Counted from the stretch's first letter, positions 1 through 9,740 are shown. The stretch is DNA of 64,000 nt from Lepeophtheirus salmonis (GCF_016086655.4 NC_052132.2:3660805-3724804); one strand, 5' to 3'. The notes: generated by a model not told the origin, from the sequence alone. Numbers and translations are program-made.

Positions 1-250
1 ATATCAAAAGGTATGTTGCTACATACTGAGTCTCCACAGTAATATCTTCACCTGATTTTTTTCCAGTGGAGTTTAAATTACCCTCATCCCTCAATTAATT
101 ATTCTTATTTATGCTAATCTGAACCGCTTCAACCTCGAGCATTTCTTCTGTGCTACTATCTATAAATTTGGGATAGACGTCATATTCATTATTAATTTGC
201 ACATTTAACCCTAGCCAGATCCACTTCTTCCACCGTTAATAAATCCATTC

Positions 251-532
251 TTATGGTTTCCTTTCATCTTCCGCTTCTGAGCTCCTCTGAACTTCCACTC
301 CTCCATGCATAATCTTTTCACCTTCAAAATCCCCACAAATAAATATAACTTTGACATTTCGGATGCCTCCAGGGACATTCGTAGACCTATTTCTTGAAAT
401 TGTTTGCTTTAAAACACTCTCATTATCATGAAACATAATTATATTCTTACAACAGTCATGTTTTGTATGACCTAGCTCAAAACAATTCCAACATTGTAAT
501 CTGGATCGTCTAAATTTGAGCTGAACAGACAT
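251..532 (-). pseudogene. Retroelement gag/ORF1-like fragment with CCHC zinc knuckle
   Basis: A 93-codon open frame on the minus strand carries one clear zinc knuckle near residues 14-27, CWNCFELGHTKHDC, which is the CX2CX4HX4C spacing found in retroelement Gag and non-LTR ORF1 proteins that bind the element's RNA. A stretch about 35 residues later (FICGDFEGEK) resembles a decayed second knuckle. The frame ends in a stop, and the DNA beyond it (1-250) reads only in broken pieces, so this is a remnant. The first Met is only the first in the open frame and is unlikely to be the original start. The two-knuckle arrangement recalls jockey/I-type ORF1, but an LTR-element Gag cannot be excluded. The retroelement origin is well supported by the motif; the subclass is a guess. 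Confidence 0.6.
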
Positions 533-539
533 ACCTGAA

Positions 540-1526
540 AAGCAATTAATTGTGAAATTTTAGCTGGATCTGCAAATACTTCTTAAATTTAATATCCATC
601 TCTCCACACATCTTGGTATTCTTTTTATTTTTATGTACCAATTCATTGTTGTTGTTTTTTTTTTTTTTTTTTTTTTGGGGGGAAGATCAACCGCGTGTTA
701 ATTTGTTTCAACCAATTAACAGTGCTTAATTCATCGATTCGTTTGAATTTTAACCAATATGTAAATATTTTTTCTATCTTTTTTAAGATTAATTTTGTCA
801 ATGCCTTTTAATTTTAAGTTCATATTGATACAACTGTCTTCCACATTTTAACACGAAATGGGTGTTCCCTTTTGAAGGACTTTAATCTTCCTCTTATATC
901 AATTTGAAATTTGGAGAGAAAATCCGCTTGGTTCATACCAAAATATAGATTTAAAAAAGTATAAAAAAAAGAAAAGGAGATGTATACGTTACTTTAGATG
1001 AGGTTTAGCGAGAGGCTAAAGCTAAAGCTCAGTGCATTATATTATTATAGTTTACTTTTTTTATTGTCATAAAACAAAAAAGGTTTACCTGTTTTAAAAA
1101 AAATGAGTTTGTTTTTTATTTAATATATTCATTAAGGTAAATCATTAACATTATTATTTACAAACTTATATAGAATAATTAATTACAATTTTTTTTAATT
1201 CTTCGCATTTTCATAAGTGATTTTTATCTTTTTTTTGTCTATGTTCTTACTAAAAACAGGCGCACACAACATTAATAGTTCTCTTCAATTGATGGTTTTA
1301 TTTTTGAAACTTATTACCTGATACTCAAAGTCATTTTATCAATAGGTTAAGTTTATTTATTTATGAACAAAATAAATGTTCAATATAATATTTTTTTTAA
1401 ATTCAGACGGAAACCTTCCCGGACAATAAAAAAAAAATGAAGTCGATTAGGGATCCCAGACAAATTTATTTTCACGCAGGGAATTTCTATTTACAAGTAG
1501 CAACTTTTGAGATACCTAAGCCTATG
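540..1526. other. AT-rich spacer, no gene seen
   Basis: This stretch holds long homopolymers (a T-run of about 20 near 655-676 followed by G-run) and AT-rich DNA. On the minus strand a few residues just upstream of the zinc-knuckle frame could belong to the same retroelement. I see no other coding or RNA signal. Confidence 0.5.
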
Positions 1527-2091
1527 ATACTGGGTGCTCCATTGAAATTTCACCACTTAAACACTTACTAATTCAATAATTATTGAATTCATTGAAATTC
1601 ATTTATATTTCGATATGTTGAAGCATACGCAATTAGTCAAAATACAAAACAAATGCGAGCTCTCTAGCTAACGTATATGTTGAGAAAATAACAGTTGAAC
1701 GTGATCAAGGAATTTTCATTAACGTACTCTAAGGAGTTGGGCGTCTCCAAGTTCACCGTCAATGCCGTCAGCAACCCCAAAACCATGAAACGGAAGAAGG
1801 TCTCTGTCAAAAATGACCGTGGACCGTGCAGTGTCCAGTAACCATACATTGGGGATCTCAAAGCCACTATTAACCATCACTGGGACGCTATGGGACAAGA
1901 ATATATCCACAGTGGGCGCAAGGCCTTCCACCGCCACCTGGAAGCCATCATTGATGCTAAGGGAAGCTACATTAATGAATAAGAGAGCTCAGACACACAT
2001 CTATTTATAGTATTAAGTTTGTTTATTTATAAGTTATATATTGTTGTAGTCTAAAATTCATAGTGTTTAGATTTTAATGGATAATTAGATA
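1527..2091 (+). mobile_element. Tc1/mariner-like element, family A, internally deleted copy
   Basis: The left end reads ATACTGGGTGCTCCATTGAA and the right end has a degenerate inverted match (agattttaatgga near 2070). Two transposase pieces remain. The first, about 1709-1815, is an N-terminal HTH-like stretch containing YSKELGVSKFTVNAVSN. The second, about 1855-1982, is a C-terminal stretch containing NHHWDAMGQEYIHSGRKAF and ending AKGSYINE-stop, matching the usual end of Tc1/mariner transposases in which a W-D motif precedes the last 40 residues. The whole DDE catalytic middle is missing, so it cannot move by itself. Related copies lie at 9955, 27662, 38668, 42998 and 57935. The product would have been a cut-and-paste DNA transposase acting in the nucleus. 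Confidence 0.75.
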
Positions 2092-2440
2092 GCTCATATT
2101 TTGGTTCCCGTGTTACTCCTGTTCATATTGGTAATAACAGCATCAAAACTCTCATGCACTTACAACTGTAATCATCAGTGTGACTTTTCGTCTTCTGAGG
2201 ATAAATATTAGTGATTACTTTATAGCAAGATGTTTTTCTCAGTAAGAATCAAAAAATAATTATGAAATCTTCGGAAATTAAAAAATAAATTACTCAGATT
2301 TTCATCAGAAAAAGAACTCTCATGCTTGAAAGTGATGAGTACAACTCTATATGCCTCGTATGTGTGTATTCAAATTTTTTTGTTTCAACAAGACGAACTT
2401 TATATATAATTAATTCTTAAAGCCCATACCATATAAGCAT
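2092..2440. other. Spacer, nothing recognised
   Basis: AT-rich DNA between two transposon remnants. No open frame of note, no splice-flanked exon-like stretch and no repeat was recognised. Confidence 0.4.
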
Positions 2441-4007
2441 TAGGGTGTTTCTTATTTTTCATTTGGTTGAAATGTCAAGGTCGCCTATTTAAAATAACTT
2501 ACTTTTGATAAAATGACGTGAATGTTTTTGAAAGTTGCCAAAGCCTTCAAGAAATATGAAATTTTTCTTGATTATCCTGCAAAAAGTTCACATTACATCT
2601 TTTTATGTGGTATAATTTTTTAAAAAGACTTAATTTACTCAAAGAAATAATAATTTTGTTCTACGAAAAAATCATTTGCTATGTGAATTGCAATGCAAAA
2701 TAGTTAAAGAGAAAACTAAAACATATAGAACGTATTGCGTGCAATGTTTTTATATTTCCCCATTTTTCTACTGCAAAATATGACACTTCAAACGACCAAT
2801 AAGCGTGGTGCAATTGACCACATTTTGTAGCACTACAAAGAAATATTATAGCGAGTTTCGAAAATTCCTTGTAATAATCTTTTGGAAGAATCTGTTTAAG
2901 ATATTTGTTGTCAAAATGGATAATTTATTGGCATTTATCTTCAGTATGACATTCTATATCACTATGAGTCTGAAAATATGAATTTCCAGACTCATAATTA
3001 GTTGTTTCTGTCGTTTGCCACCTTTTTTTTAAAAACAATGAAATAGTTGAACCTTGGGTGAAAAGGTATATGCCATGCATGTTTTCCCACAAAACTTGAT
3101 ATTTCTTTAATAGTAAAATTTGATGATTTCTCATTACTCTTCTTTAACTCAAGATGATAATATAAGAAAAAGGTCAAAGTCATTTGTGATGAAGGCGGTT
3201 TATTTTAAGTCAATTTGGTAACAAATACGCATTTTATATATAAACTCACTTGAGATTAAGTTGGTTTCTTCATTGTGTCCGCCTTTTTCCTTTGGAATTT
3301 ACACTACTTTTATAAAATAAACTATAATTCTTCTAAAAAATATTCTAGAAATATATCTCCTTTCCATCCTTGTTCCATTTAAACAATGCTCTAATTAAGG
3401 TGTGAAGAAACTACAAAATACTGGCTAGTATTATTTAGTACTAATTATTCTTCAACTATTATAATTAATAATTGTAATACGAGGAAAGTTCAAAACCAAC
3501 TTGATTTAAATAGAAAAAAAAAAAAAAGTCAACATGTGCATATCACAAATGATGCTTTAATGTGTAAAACTGATAAATAGAATTGATTTTACATCTTAAA
3601 TTAAGGACTGATATAAGAAAAACAAAGAATTTTGTTTTGCAAGAAGAAAAAGGGAAGAAATCAAAAACAGTTTACGCAACACATTTTAGCTATATTTCTT
3701 TCTTTTCAACTATTTTACGTATTAATTCACATGAGAACATTTTTTTCCTCAGAACAAAAACCCTATTTCTAGAGTATATTTTGTGATCTTTAAAAATTAA
3801 AGAACTTAAAAAGCTGTATCGTGAACAAAGGTACAAAGTACTTTTTTTTGAAAAAATTGTCAATTTTCAAAACTTTGAGAGCTACCTTTTTCATATTCTT
3901 CAATATTTTTCAAACTTTGCAAATTGTATTTTTTTTTAATCAAAAATAACGGATTTGGACATAACGACTTGGACGTTACAAAAGAATCATAAATATGAAA
4001 CACCCTA
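2441..4007. mobile_element. TIR element bounded by TA, about 1.56 kb (MITE-like)
   Basis: The two ends are inverted copies of each other. The left end starts TA then GGGTGTTTCTTATTTTT at 2441, and the right end reads AAATATGAAACACCC then TA up to 4007. The match extends loosely inward, with TCAAGGTCG on the left and CAAGTCG on the right-hand complement about 35 bases in. The TA on both sides fits the target duplication of the Tc1/mariner superfamily. Inside I find no recognisable transposase; short minus-strand open frames at 2925-3183 match nothing I know. It is best called a non-autonomous element of unknown family. Confidence 0.5.
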
Positions 4008-4009
4008 AT

Positions 4010-5040
4010 TTTGTATGTGTACCTTTTCTAATTCTAGTTTTTGTAAGTCCCAATAAAAAGTTTGAAGTACTTGACATCCCTTAAGAAGAGATTAATTTTT
4101 ACACACATACCTTAGGTTTGTTATACCTACATACAATATCTACAATCTCCATACTTATATTTATTGCTATAACATATATAAAAACTTTTGTTCTAGAAAT
4201 TTAGTATAGGGCTTTTCATAGCCAAAATTCAAGTTGAATACTCAATATGTATAATCGTTCCTCAAAAGAAGGCTTGGCTTTTTAAAAGTAAGATTTTACT
4301 AGTGGTAGTATTGGGCATATTTGGCACTGCTCGGAGTTTTTAGGTGTCACAGACAAACTTCGTTTAGGTAATATGACATGCTTTAGTATTATAAACGATA
4401 ACTCACCAACGAAACCTTAGAGTTATTCTCTATACTTTATGAGGACAATCATGACAATTAATCTATACTTAGATTTTTTTTCTTCATTAAGATTGAAATA
4501 AAATAATAAGATGAAAAAAAAACCCACTGTTCAATCAAATAAACAATCAGTGTGATAGATTTTACTTTATTAATATAGATTGTTATATTGAAATAGATAA
4601 TCCAGGTGAAAAAAGTAAGGGATTGCGTGAGGATATGCAAAAACTAAAGAAAAAAGAAGCTTGTAGAGACGTTAAAATAAGCTTTTTCCAAGTTCTCAGT
4701 TCTAAATATAATTAAATGTTTTTTTATTTATTTTTTTAATGCTCCAAGAAAGGAAGTCCTGGTGTCACAGAGGGTTCAAAATGTCCTTGTTTTTAAATAA
4801 CTCTACATGTAAGTGGATATTCTAGATCATTTACAAATAAACGATAAAAAAGCTGTTAAATCACAAACTATAAAATTAAAAATGGATATTCTTGTTTGGT
4901 TTTTAGAGTGAAGAAGGAAAGAGGGAAATATAAATAAATATTTAAATATAAAAAGGAATAGTGGTGAAAAGAAGGAAGGAGAAGGGAGAAACCGTCGAGG
5001 ACGACTCTCACGACTTTTCTTTTTTTTATTCCTCCCCCCT
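4010..5040. other. AT-rich region upstream of the candidate gene
   Basis: No gene was recognised. Some low-complexity A/T runs occur. The 3' part (4975-5040) is richer in G and C, with a pyrimidine-rich tract just before the TATA box, which fits a promoter-proximal region. Confidence 0.4.
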
Positions 5041-5043
5041 TGT

Positions 5044-5050
5044 TATAAAA
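5044..5050 (+). promoter_or_regulatory. Candidate TATA box of the secreted-protein gene
   Basis: TATAAAA stands about 430 bases before the ATG at 5479, preceded by a GC-richer pyrimidine tract. A possible initiator (tcaaaca near 5056-5062) is rather close, so the real start may lie slightly further down. No other core promoter signal was recognised. The inferred 5' leader (about 5075-5478) contains (CT)n and (TA)n runs. Confidence 0.4.
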
Positions 5051-5100
5051 TACACTCAAACAGTTTGATATTGAAATAGAAATCGAGTGGTTGACGTGTG

Positions 5101-5114
5101 CTCTCTCTCTCTCT
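5101..5114 (+). repeat. (CT)7 microsatellite in the inferred 5' leader
   Basis: CT repeat, followed by more pyrimidine-rich sequence to about 5152. Such tracts near arthropod promoters (GAGA-type sites on the other strand) can bind GAGA factor; that role here is inference only. Confidence 0.8.
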
Positions 5115-5198
5115 CCTACTTTTCTCCTTTATTATACTCTCTTTCTCTCTTCTTAAATCCATATAATATAATACCAGTCGCTTCTTTTTAACAATATT

Positions 5199-5216
5199 AT
5201 ATATATATATATATAA
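5199..5216. repeat. (TA)n microsatellite
   Basis: A run of alternating T and A inside the inferred leader or promoter of the candidate gene. Similar TA runs occur at about 30120-30136 and 62633-62646. Confidence 0.85.
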
Positions 5217-5478
5217 TAATTATTGAAAAGGGATTGATTAACAAAAGAAAATTATTGTTAAATAATACATAACGAATGAGTTGTTTGTTTCGTGTGCCAT
5301 AGAGGCATGGGTGGTATATTTTTGAACCAGTGTTCTTTTTTGATTAGTGTGTCTCTTCTTCTTATTTTTTAGAGGAAAATATTAAACAATCATATATTGT
5401 CCTTGTCTTTAAATGTGTTTCTTTTAAAGTGTGAACTAACGTGGATTGAAGGGATTTTAAATAAGACAGAAACACACT

Positions 5479-5560
5479 ATGAGTGTGCAAATCTTTTTTC
5501 TCATCACGATTTGTGTACTCATCGGAGCCCCTTGTGGTGAAGCTAATAGCAACAATAAAG
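5479..5560 (+). CDS. First coding exon of a predicted secreted protein (signal peptide)
   Basis: The ATG at 5479 has an A at -3 and opens 27 codons plus one base before a consensus donor, AAAG|GTAAAA, at 5560/5561. The peptide begins MSVQIFFLITICVLIGAP and continues CGEANSNNK: a short polar start, a hydrophobic core of about 12 residues, then small residues (A-P-C-G-E-A) suited to signal peptidase cleavage near residue 22. The exon therefore looks like a classic signal-peptide exon ending in phase 1. A TATA box lies upstream, and a phase-1 exon follows at 6064 after a 503-base intron. I do not recognise the protein family. It could be the start of a small secreted peptide or of a larger extracellular or receptor protein whose later exons lie beyond long introns. 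Expression is unproven. Confidence 0.6.
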
Positions 5561-6063
5561 GTAAAAATTATATTACAACCCTTGTTTTTTCATTGGATTT
5601 GTAAAGACTTTAGTTTAACTTTGAACTAAATTTAATTCCAAATGCATTGAGTCTCTCCAAACAAGTAGCTCGAGGAATAGATTAAAATTGAATGATTTAT
5701 TGAGAGCTTTTTAATAAAATAATAACATATCTATAAATGTATTTTCAAATACACAGAAAATCTTGTTTACATTTGTGAAATTTGATCTTTCAACATTTTA
5801 ACATTTTTTTATCCTTTATTTTTTTTCGTACATAAAGTAGCTTTAGTTATCATAAAAATGTTAATGTATATTTACATAAATGGTTTTTATAGGAAGATAG
5901 GAAGAATCTTGTAAAGGTGTTTTTTATGCTGTAGAATATTCTTTAAAACAAAAAATATAAGATTATTAGATCTCTATTGAGCTCTTAATATGATTTGAAG
6001 GGCTCTTCTTGTCAATTACATACATACATCATATATCAGGATGATTTGATTGTAGGGATTCAG
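5561..6063 (+). other. Inferred first intron
   Basis: The interval starts GTAAAA and ends TTCAG. It is AT-rich with stops in all frames. Its length is a multiple of neither frame, so the open frame on each side depends on its removal. The pyrimidine tract before the acceptor is weak, which lowers confidence in the exact acceptor; a second AG lies at about 6055. Confidence 0.45.
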
Positions 6064-6162
6064 ATTATTACCCTGGTAGAGACTCGTACAAGACGTCTAA
6101 AATGTGTCGTCAAAAGTCTTTTGTTAAAATGAATTTTAGACCAGAATGCAAGTCACTAAGTG
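6064..6162 (+). CDS. Second coding exon of the predicted secreted protein
   Basis: A 99-base exon (phase 1 in, phase 1 out) between ATTCAG|AT and the strong donor AGTG|GTAAGA. Joined to the first exon it reads D then YYPGRDSYKTSKMCRQKSF followed by VKMNFRPECKSLS. It has two cysteines 14 residues apart and is rich in basic residues, as in an extracellular peptide or the edge of a disulphide domain. The F-x-P-x-C motif recalls the neuropeptide elevenin, but the cysteine spacing is too large, so I do not make that call. GC content is higher than in the flanks. With a different acceptor (TGTAG|GG at 6055) the frame would hit a stop, which favours 6064. A possible further exon in compatible phase is at 32265. 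Confidence 0.5.
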
Positions 6163-7070
6163 GTAAGACTTAAGACTTCACTTGGACTCAAAAGTACTGT
6201 TAATTTTTTCACTGGATAAACAAATACTCATAAAAGTATCTTTTGGTTTCTGATATGAAGTAAATTGAAAAGAAAATGAACCTTTTCAATTTTTACAAAA
6301 AATTTTTGATAAATAATTCGCTTCATATGGAATGACTTCTTTTAAGCATGCAATGTAGTTTTATTTATTCACCGCTATTATATTTGTACAAAGCAATTAC
6401 ATAAATAAATATGCATTAGATTTTAAAGTTTTTGCTTCAAATAAGAACTTTCAAAAAATTCTATCAAATAGGCCAGATGAAAAATAAAAACACAAAATAG
6501 TCTATTTCATACAAACAGTGTATTCCAGTGGGGGAAGTTAAGTGTCATTGATTAAAAAAGAAAAGAAAAAAGAAGTGCATCAATAATAATAATAATAAAA
6601 ACATAATTGATAAAAAACATCCATAATTGTTACTATATAAAAATTATTGGAATAAAAGTAAATACTACCAATCAGGAGTCCGGGTTAGAAATTCTAAAAC
6701 TTCTGAGGATTGACTTCAGTAGCTTCTTTTGTTGGAGTGATACCGATGGATTAAATTTTCACTTTTTTTTGCCGCCAGGATCTAGGACGTTCCATCAGTA
6801 TTGGAGATTTTCAAATGAAAGGGTGATATATGTAGCAGCGGATCCCACAAAAATTGCTTATATTTCCTACTTATTTTAATAGATCTAGAAGATACTTATA
6901 AAGAATATGTACATTCATCATTATTTAAGTTTTCTTGCCATTCAAAGTAATATCGATTTAAGTTATGCATATTTTTTTTTTGGAAATCATCTTGCATCCT
7001 CCCTTGTGTCACGTGTCCCCCACATTGGGAACCACTGGTCTACAACATCAAGAAGTCTATTATAGCCACA
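6163..7070. other. Intronic or spacer DNA with a possible hAT-like end
   Basis: This begins with the donor GTAAGA and is otherwise AT-rich. An (AAT)n run stands at 6582-6598. Near 7014-7040, on the minus strand, CAGTGGTTCCCAATGTGGGG is typical of hAT transposon termini, but no matching opposite end or transposase was found. A 90-codon open frame at 6607-6879 matches nothing known to me. Confidence 0.35.
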
Positions 7071-7240
7071 TGTAGGGACTGCAATATATGTATTTTATAT
7101 TAATATCAATAAGGGGATTTTATGATGTTTATAATCTGTTCATCTTTTCTTTTTTGTGTATTTCTTGTTATTGTATTTTAAGAGTCAGTAATAAATTAGC
7201 ACTCAGCATGTACACAACTGAGTTTTCTACGGACACTACA
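7071..7240 (+). repeat. 5' LTR
   Basis: Starts TGTAGGGACT and ends GGACACTACA, with TG...CA edges. It matches 9290-9469 over most of its length, including shared blocks such as attaatatcaat, ggggatttt, tttttgtgta and actcagcatg. The two copies differ by many substitutions and a roughly 10-base indel near the end, so the insertion is old. Confidence 0.8.
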
Positions 7241-7241
7241 A

Positions 7242-7250
7242 TGGTGACCC
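7242..7250 (+). other. Primer-binding site resembling tRNA-Trp
   Basis: TGGTGACCC begins one base after the 5' LTR. It is complementary to the 3' end (GGGTCACCA) of animal tRNA-Trp, the primer known for CsRn1/Kabuki elements. The match stops after nine bases, as expected of a decayed copy. Confidence 0.6.
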
Positions 7251-7350
7251 AAACTAAACGAATTATGCCGTTGCATAATATTCTTCAATACTGTAAGTGA
7301 GTGAAATTAATCACGTGTCAGTGAAAATTCTATCTTTTACCTCCTTACAG

Positions 7351-7425
7351 CCGACAGGATACTTCCTTCGTATTGATGCTCAAATTGAGTTGACAAAAAT
7401 AAGTCAGGAAAAGGACGAAGGTTAA
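7351..7425 (+). pseudogene. Gag trace of the LTR retrotransposon
   Basis: A 24-codon stretch containing FLRIDAQIELTKISQEK resembles the conserved start of CsRn1-type Gag, where a W/F-F-x-x-V/I-D/E-x-Q-F motif is followed by a helix. It ends in a stop, and no downstream zinc knuckle was found. The assignment leans on position as well as on this short similarity. Confidence 0.4.
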
Positions 7426-7649
7426 CTATCTTTTGAGTGCAATTCTGGAGGACTTTTTGTAAAAAGTACCGGATTATTCTTTAAACAAGTGCTTGAAGTC
7501 AGAACAGCCTTACTCGGACTTAAAAGTAATTTTAACGAGGCTTTGTGTTGGTTCAAGGCAAACACTTACCAACAAGATTGTGAACCCCATTTCAAACAGG
7601 GACAATATCTCTGTTTGTGAAAAGGAATCCCAAGTATGGGACCTAATTA

Positions 7650-7849
7650 ATGAAATCTCCAAGGACGGGACGGATTTTTAAATTAATTGTGTCAGATATA
7701 AAGTTTGGGGTATTGGGCTATGATTTTCTCAAGCACCATAATTTTTTGTTAGATGTTTATAATAATAAATTTATTGAAAAGGTCTACCATGTAAATAGTA
7801 TTTCAATTGAAACAGATTGTGCTTCATCTAAAGAGATCGTTTTTAAGTA
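7650..7849 (+). pseudogene. Retropepsin C-terminal remnant
   Basis: The frame contains GVLGYDFLKHHNFLLDV, matching the end of retroviral-type aspartic proteases, where I-L-G-x-D-F-L precedes a short strand. The catalytic D-S/T-G motif is not visible upstream. The frame stops at 7847-7849, and the RT follows in another frame. Confidence 0.65.
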
Positions 7850-7977
7850 GACTGCTTTAAAAAACAATTCATGTTTTTGGTGATTGTTTACACGGTCTAT
7901 ACCATTCTATCGAAGCCTCTGGGATGTCCGTTTTCTCTAGACCTCGGAAGTTTACACCTGAAAAAGAGAAAATAATA

Positions 7978-8560
7978 AAAGAGGAAATAGATAACTTGTT
8001 AAAAAAAAGGAATTCTGGAGTCTTCAAACTCTTGCTGGATTTCCCCCATTCATTTGGTAAAGAATCAAAATGGTGAATGGCGCCTCGTTGGCGATTACAG
8101 ATTACTTAATAATATCACCAAACCTGACAAGTATCCAATGCCATCTATAATGATATTCAAGGAAAAAATTGGTAGGGCAATCTTCTTCAGTAAATTAGAT
8201 TTGCTGAAAACTTATCATCAAGTACCCATGCTCGAACAGGACAAAGAAAAAACTACTATAGTAACACCTTGTGGTGTTTTCTAGTATGCTAGGATGCCCT
8301 TTGGGCTTAAAAATGCCACAAGTTCTTTTCAGATAATGATAGATAAGGTTTTAGGCAAAATTCAAGGATGCTTTGCTCACGGAAATGATATCCTCTTATA
8401 TTCGCAGACAGAAATAGAACATCACAATCTGATTGAAACTGTTCTGAAGGCTTTGAAAATAATGGACTTAGCTATAACTTACAAAAAAGTCAATTTTGCA
8501 AGAATGATATTGAACTTCTGGGATTCACAATCTCAAATAGGGGAAACGACCCAATGATTT
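7978..8560 (+). pseudogene. Reverse transcriptase remnant of the Ty3/gypsy element
   Basis: Copies RNA into DNA in an intact element. Visible blocks in order: VKNQNGEWRLVGDYRLLNN (RT block 1), FFSKLDLLKTYHQVPM (block with the first catalytic Asp region), MPFGLKNATSSFQ after an in-frame stop at 8282-8284, and HGNDILLYS where the family has an aromatic-x-D-D motif. The first Asp of that pair is replaced by Asn and the aromatic residue by His, so the active site is lost. A frameshift also separates the block before 8050 from the rest. Family assignment is secure. Confidence 0.85.
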
Positions 8561-8599
8561 TAAGTTATCTTCTTTTAAACAGTTTGACAAACCAATGAA

Positions 8600-8945
8600 T
8601 TTTAAAAGAATGAAATAGTTGATTGGGATAGCAAATTATTACAGAAGATTCATCTCCAATCTTGGAAAACTATCTCGTCCCTTTTACCATGCAATTAAAA
8701 ATAAGAAAAAATCTTTGCCAATATCTTGGAATACAGGTTTGGGGAAGGCTTACTTAGATTTTAAAAGTGGCAGGGACAAGGTTACCAATCTTGATAACTA
8801 TGTCCTAAATGAAGAATTAAGACTTAGTGTGAATGCTTCCGACTATGGAATTGATGCAGTGCTCGAACGCAAGATATTGGAAACAGGTAGTGGTTGTGTT
8901 GATGTTCTGACAAATATATTGTTGGATTTAAGAATCACCCCTTAA
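8600..8945 (+). pseudogene. RT connection and RNase H remnant
   Basis: The 108-codon frame from 8619 contains IGIANYYRRFISNLGKLSRP, the highly conserved segment just after the RT palm in Ty3/gypsy elements, then LSVNASDYGIDAVLE, the first RNase H block (D-A-S-x-x-G). The rest of RNase H is missing, and the frame runs directly to a stop at 8943-8945. Confidence 0.8.
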
Positions 8946-8950
8946 TCTTG

Positions 8951-9221
8951 CCAAAATTATTCCCCAGCAAGATTGGTTTTTGGAGATGATATTCGAACGT
9001 CTGGTTCTCTACTACATCATGAGAAGAGCCATCCGAAACAAATAAATACCTACCATAACATCAGCAATACAAAGAAAGATATATCCGATTCTGCTTACAA
9101 AAAATTAATGAACACTACTCATGTATATATTTTGAAGCATCCAATTAAGTCTTCCTTGGAACCTTTCATTAGTGGACTATATAAAGTCATTCAGAGGTTT
9201 AGAAAAAGTTTTTGTTATTGA
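8951..9221 (+). pseudogene. Integrase C-terminal remnant
   Basis: The frame holds LVFGDDIRTSGSLL, matching the A-x-L-V-Y-G-x-x-L-R-x-P-G motif after the integrase core, followed by THVYILKHPIKSSLEPF and ISGLYKVIQRF, matching the C-terminal V-F-I-R...L-x-P-P-Y-x-G-P-F/Y-K-V-I region. The zinc-binding and DDE core are deleted between RNase H and here, since only a few bases separate them. Confidence 0.75.
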
Positions 9222-9277
9222 GCGGAATAGTAAAACCAAATTTATTTCAACATATAACCTTAAGCCAAAAACTGGTT

Positions 9278-9287
9278 GAAGGGGAAG
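9278..9287 (+). other. Polypurine tract
   Basis: GAAGGGGAAG immediately precedes the 3' LTR, the expected place for the plus-strand primer of an LTR element. Confidence 0.6.
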
Positions 9288-9289
9288 TG

Positions 9290-9469
9290 TGTAGTGACTA
9301 TAATATTTGTATTTTTATTAATATCAATATGGGGATTTTTTGGTGCTTAAAATCTGTTCTTGTTTTCTTTTTTGTGTATCTCTTGTTATTTTATATTAAG
9401 AGTTAATAATAAATTAGGACTCAGCATGCATACAAGTGAGTTTCTTTTGAGGTGTCTAAGGACACTACA
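9290..9469 (+). repeat. 3' LTR
   Basis: Starts TGTAGTGACT and ends GGACACTACA. See the 5' LTR for the comparison. It carries a short self-complementary stretch near its end (gtgtctaaggacac). Confidence 0.8.
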
Positions 9470-9482
9470 CCCATACACCCAA

Positions 9483-9740
9483 GAAAAACCAAAAATTGTA
9501 CAGCAACGATATGGCTGACTTTTGTCCTGCCTCCAGCCTTTACATCAACATCCTGGACATGTATGGGGTTTCATAGACAATAATATCAGTCATATCACTT
9601 TTTCATATTCGGATGAGCTACGAGCTCAAATCATGACAGTGTTGTACGCCATGGGCACAACCTTCATTTTGACCAGCTGTAAATCTGTTGACCGGGGCAC
9701 CGTGGCTGTAATTGCTTGTGAAGGAATACATATTGAATAA
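9483..9740 (+). pseudogene. Tc1/mariner transposase C-terminal fragment
   Basis: With a frameshift near 9560 the plus strand reads CPASSLYINILDMYG, a decayed form of the W-P-x-S-P-D-L-N-P-L-D-Y motif holding the third catalytic Asp, and then a frame ending TSCKSVDRGTVAVIACEGIH plus IE-stop. That ending is typical of transposases that close C-K-S-F-R-x-R-V-E-A-V-I-x-A-E-G-G-H-I-E. The catalytic Asp has been lost. No inverted repeat was seen. It abuts the LTR element on its left and a family A copy of opposite strand on its right. Confidence 0.6.

Larger units (their letters stand above)
7071..9469 (+). mobile_element. Decayed Ty3/gypsy-type LTR retrotransposon (CsRn1/Kabuki-like)
   Basis: Two direct LTRs of about 170-180 bases flank a broken gag-pol. 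Order on the plus strand: LTR, tRNA-Trp-like primer site, gag trace, protease tail, reverse transcriptase, RNase H, integrase tail, polypurine tract, LTR. At 2.4 kb it is about half of a full element; most of gag and the integrase core are gone. Stops and frameshifts interrupt every domain, so it is dead. The flanking five bases do not give a clean target duplication. The primer type and the pol order point to the CsRn1/Kabuki group, in which a tRNA-Trp primer is known. It sits inside the presumed long intron of the 5.5-kb gene. Confidence 0.8.

Noticed and set aside
6064..6162. Call of the neuropeptide elevenin for the second exon
   Set aside because: The F-x-P-x-C motif fits, but elevenin has about eight residues between its cysteines against thirteen here, and the flanking cleavage sites are missing.
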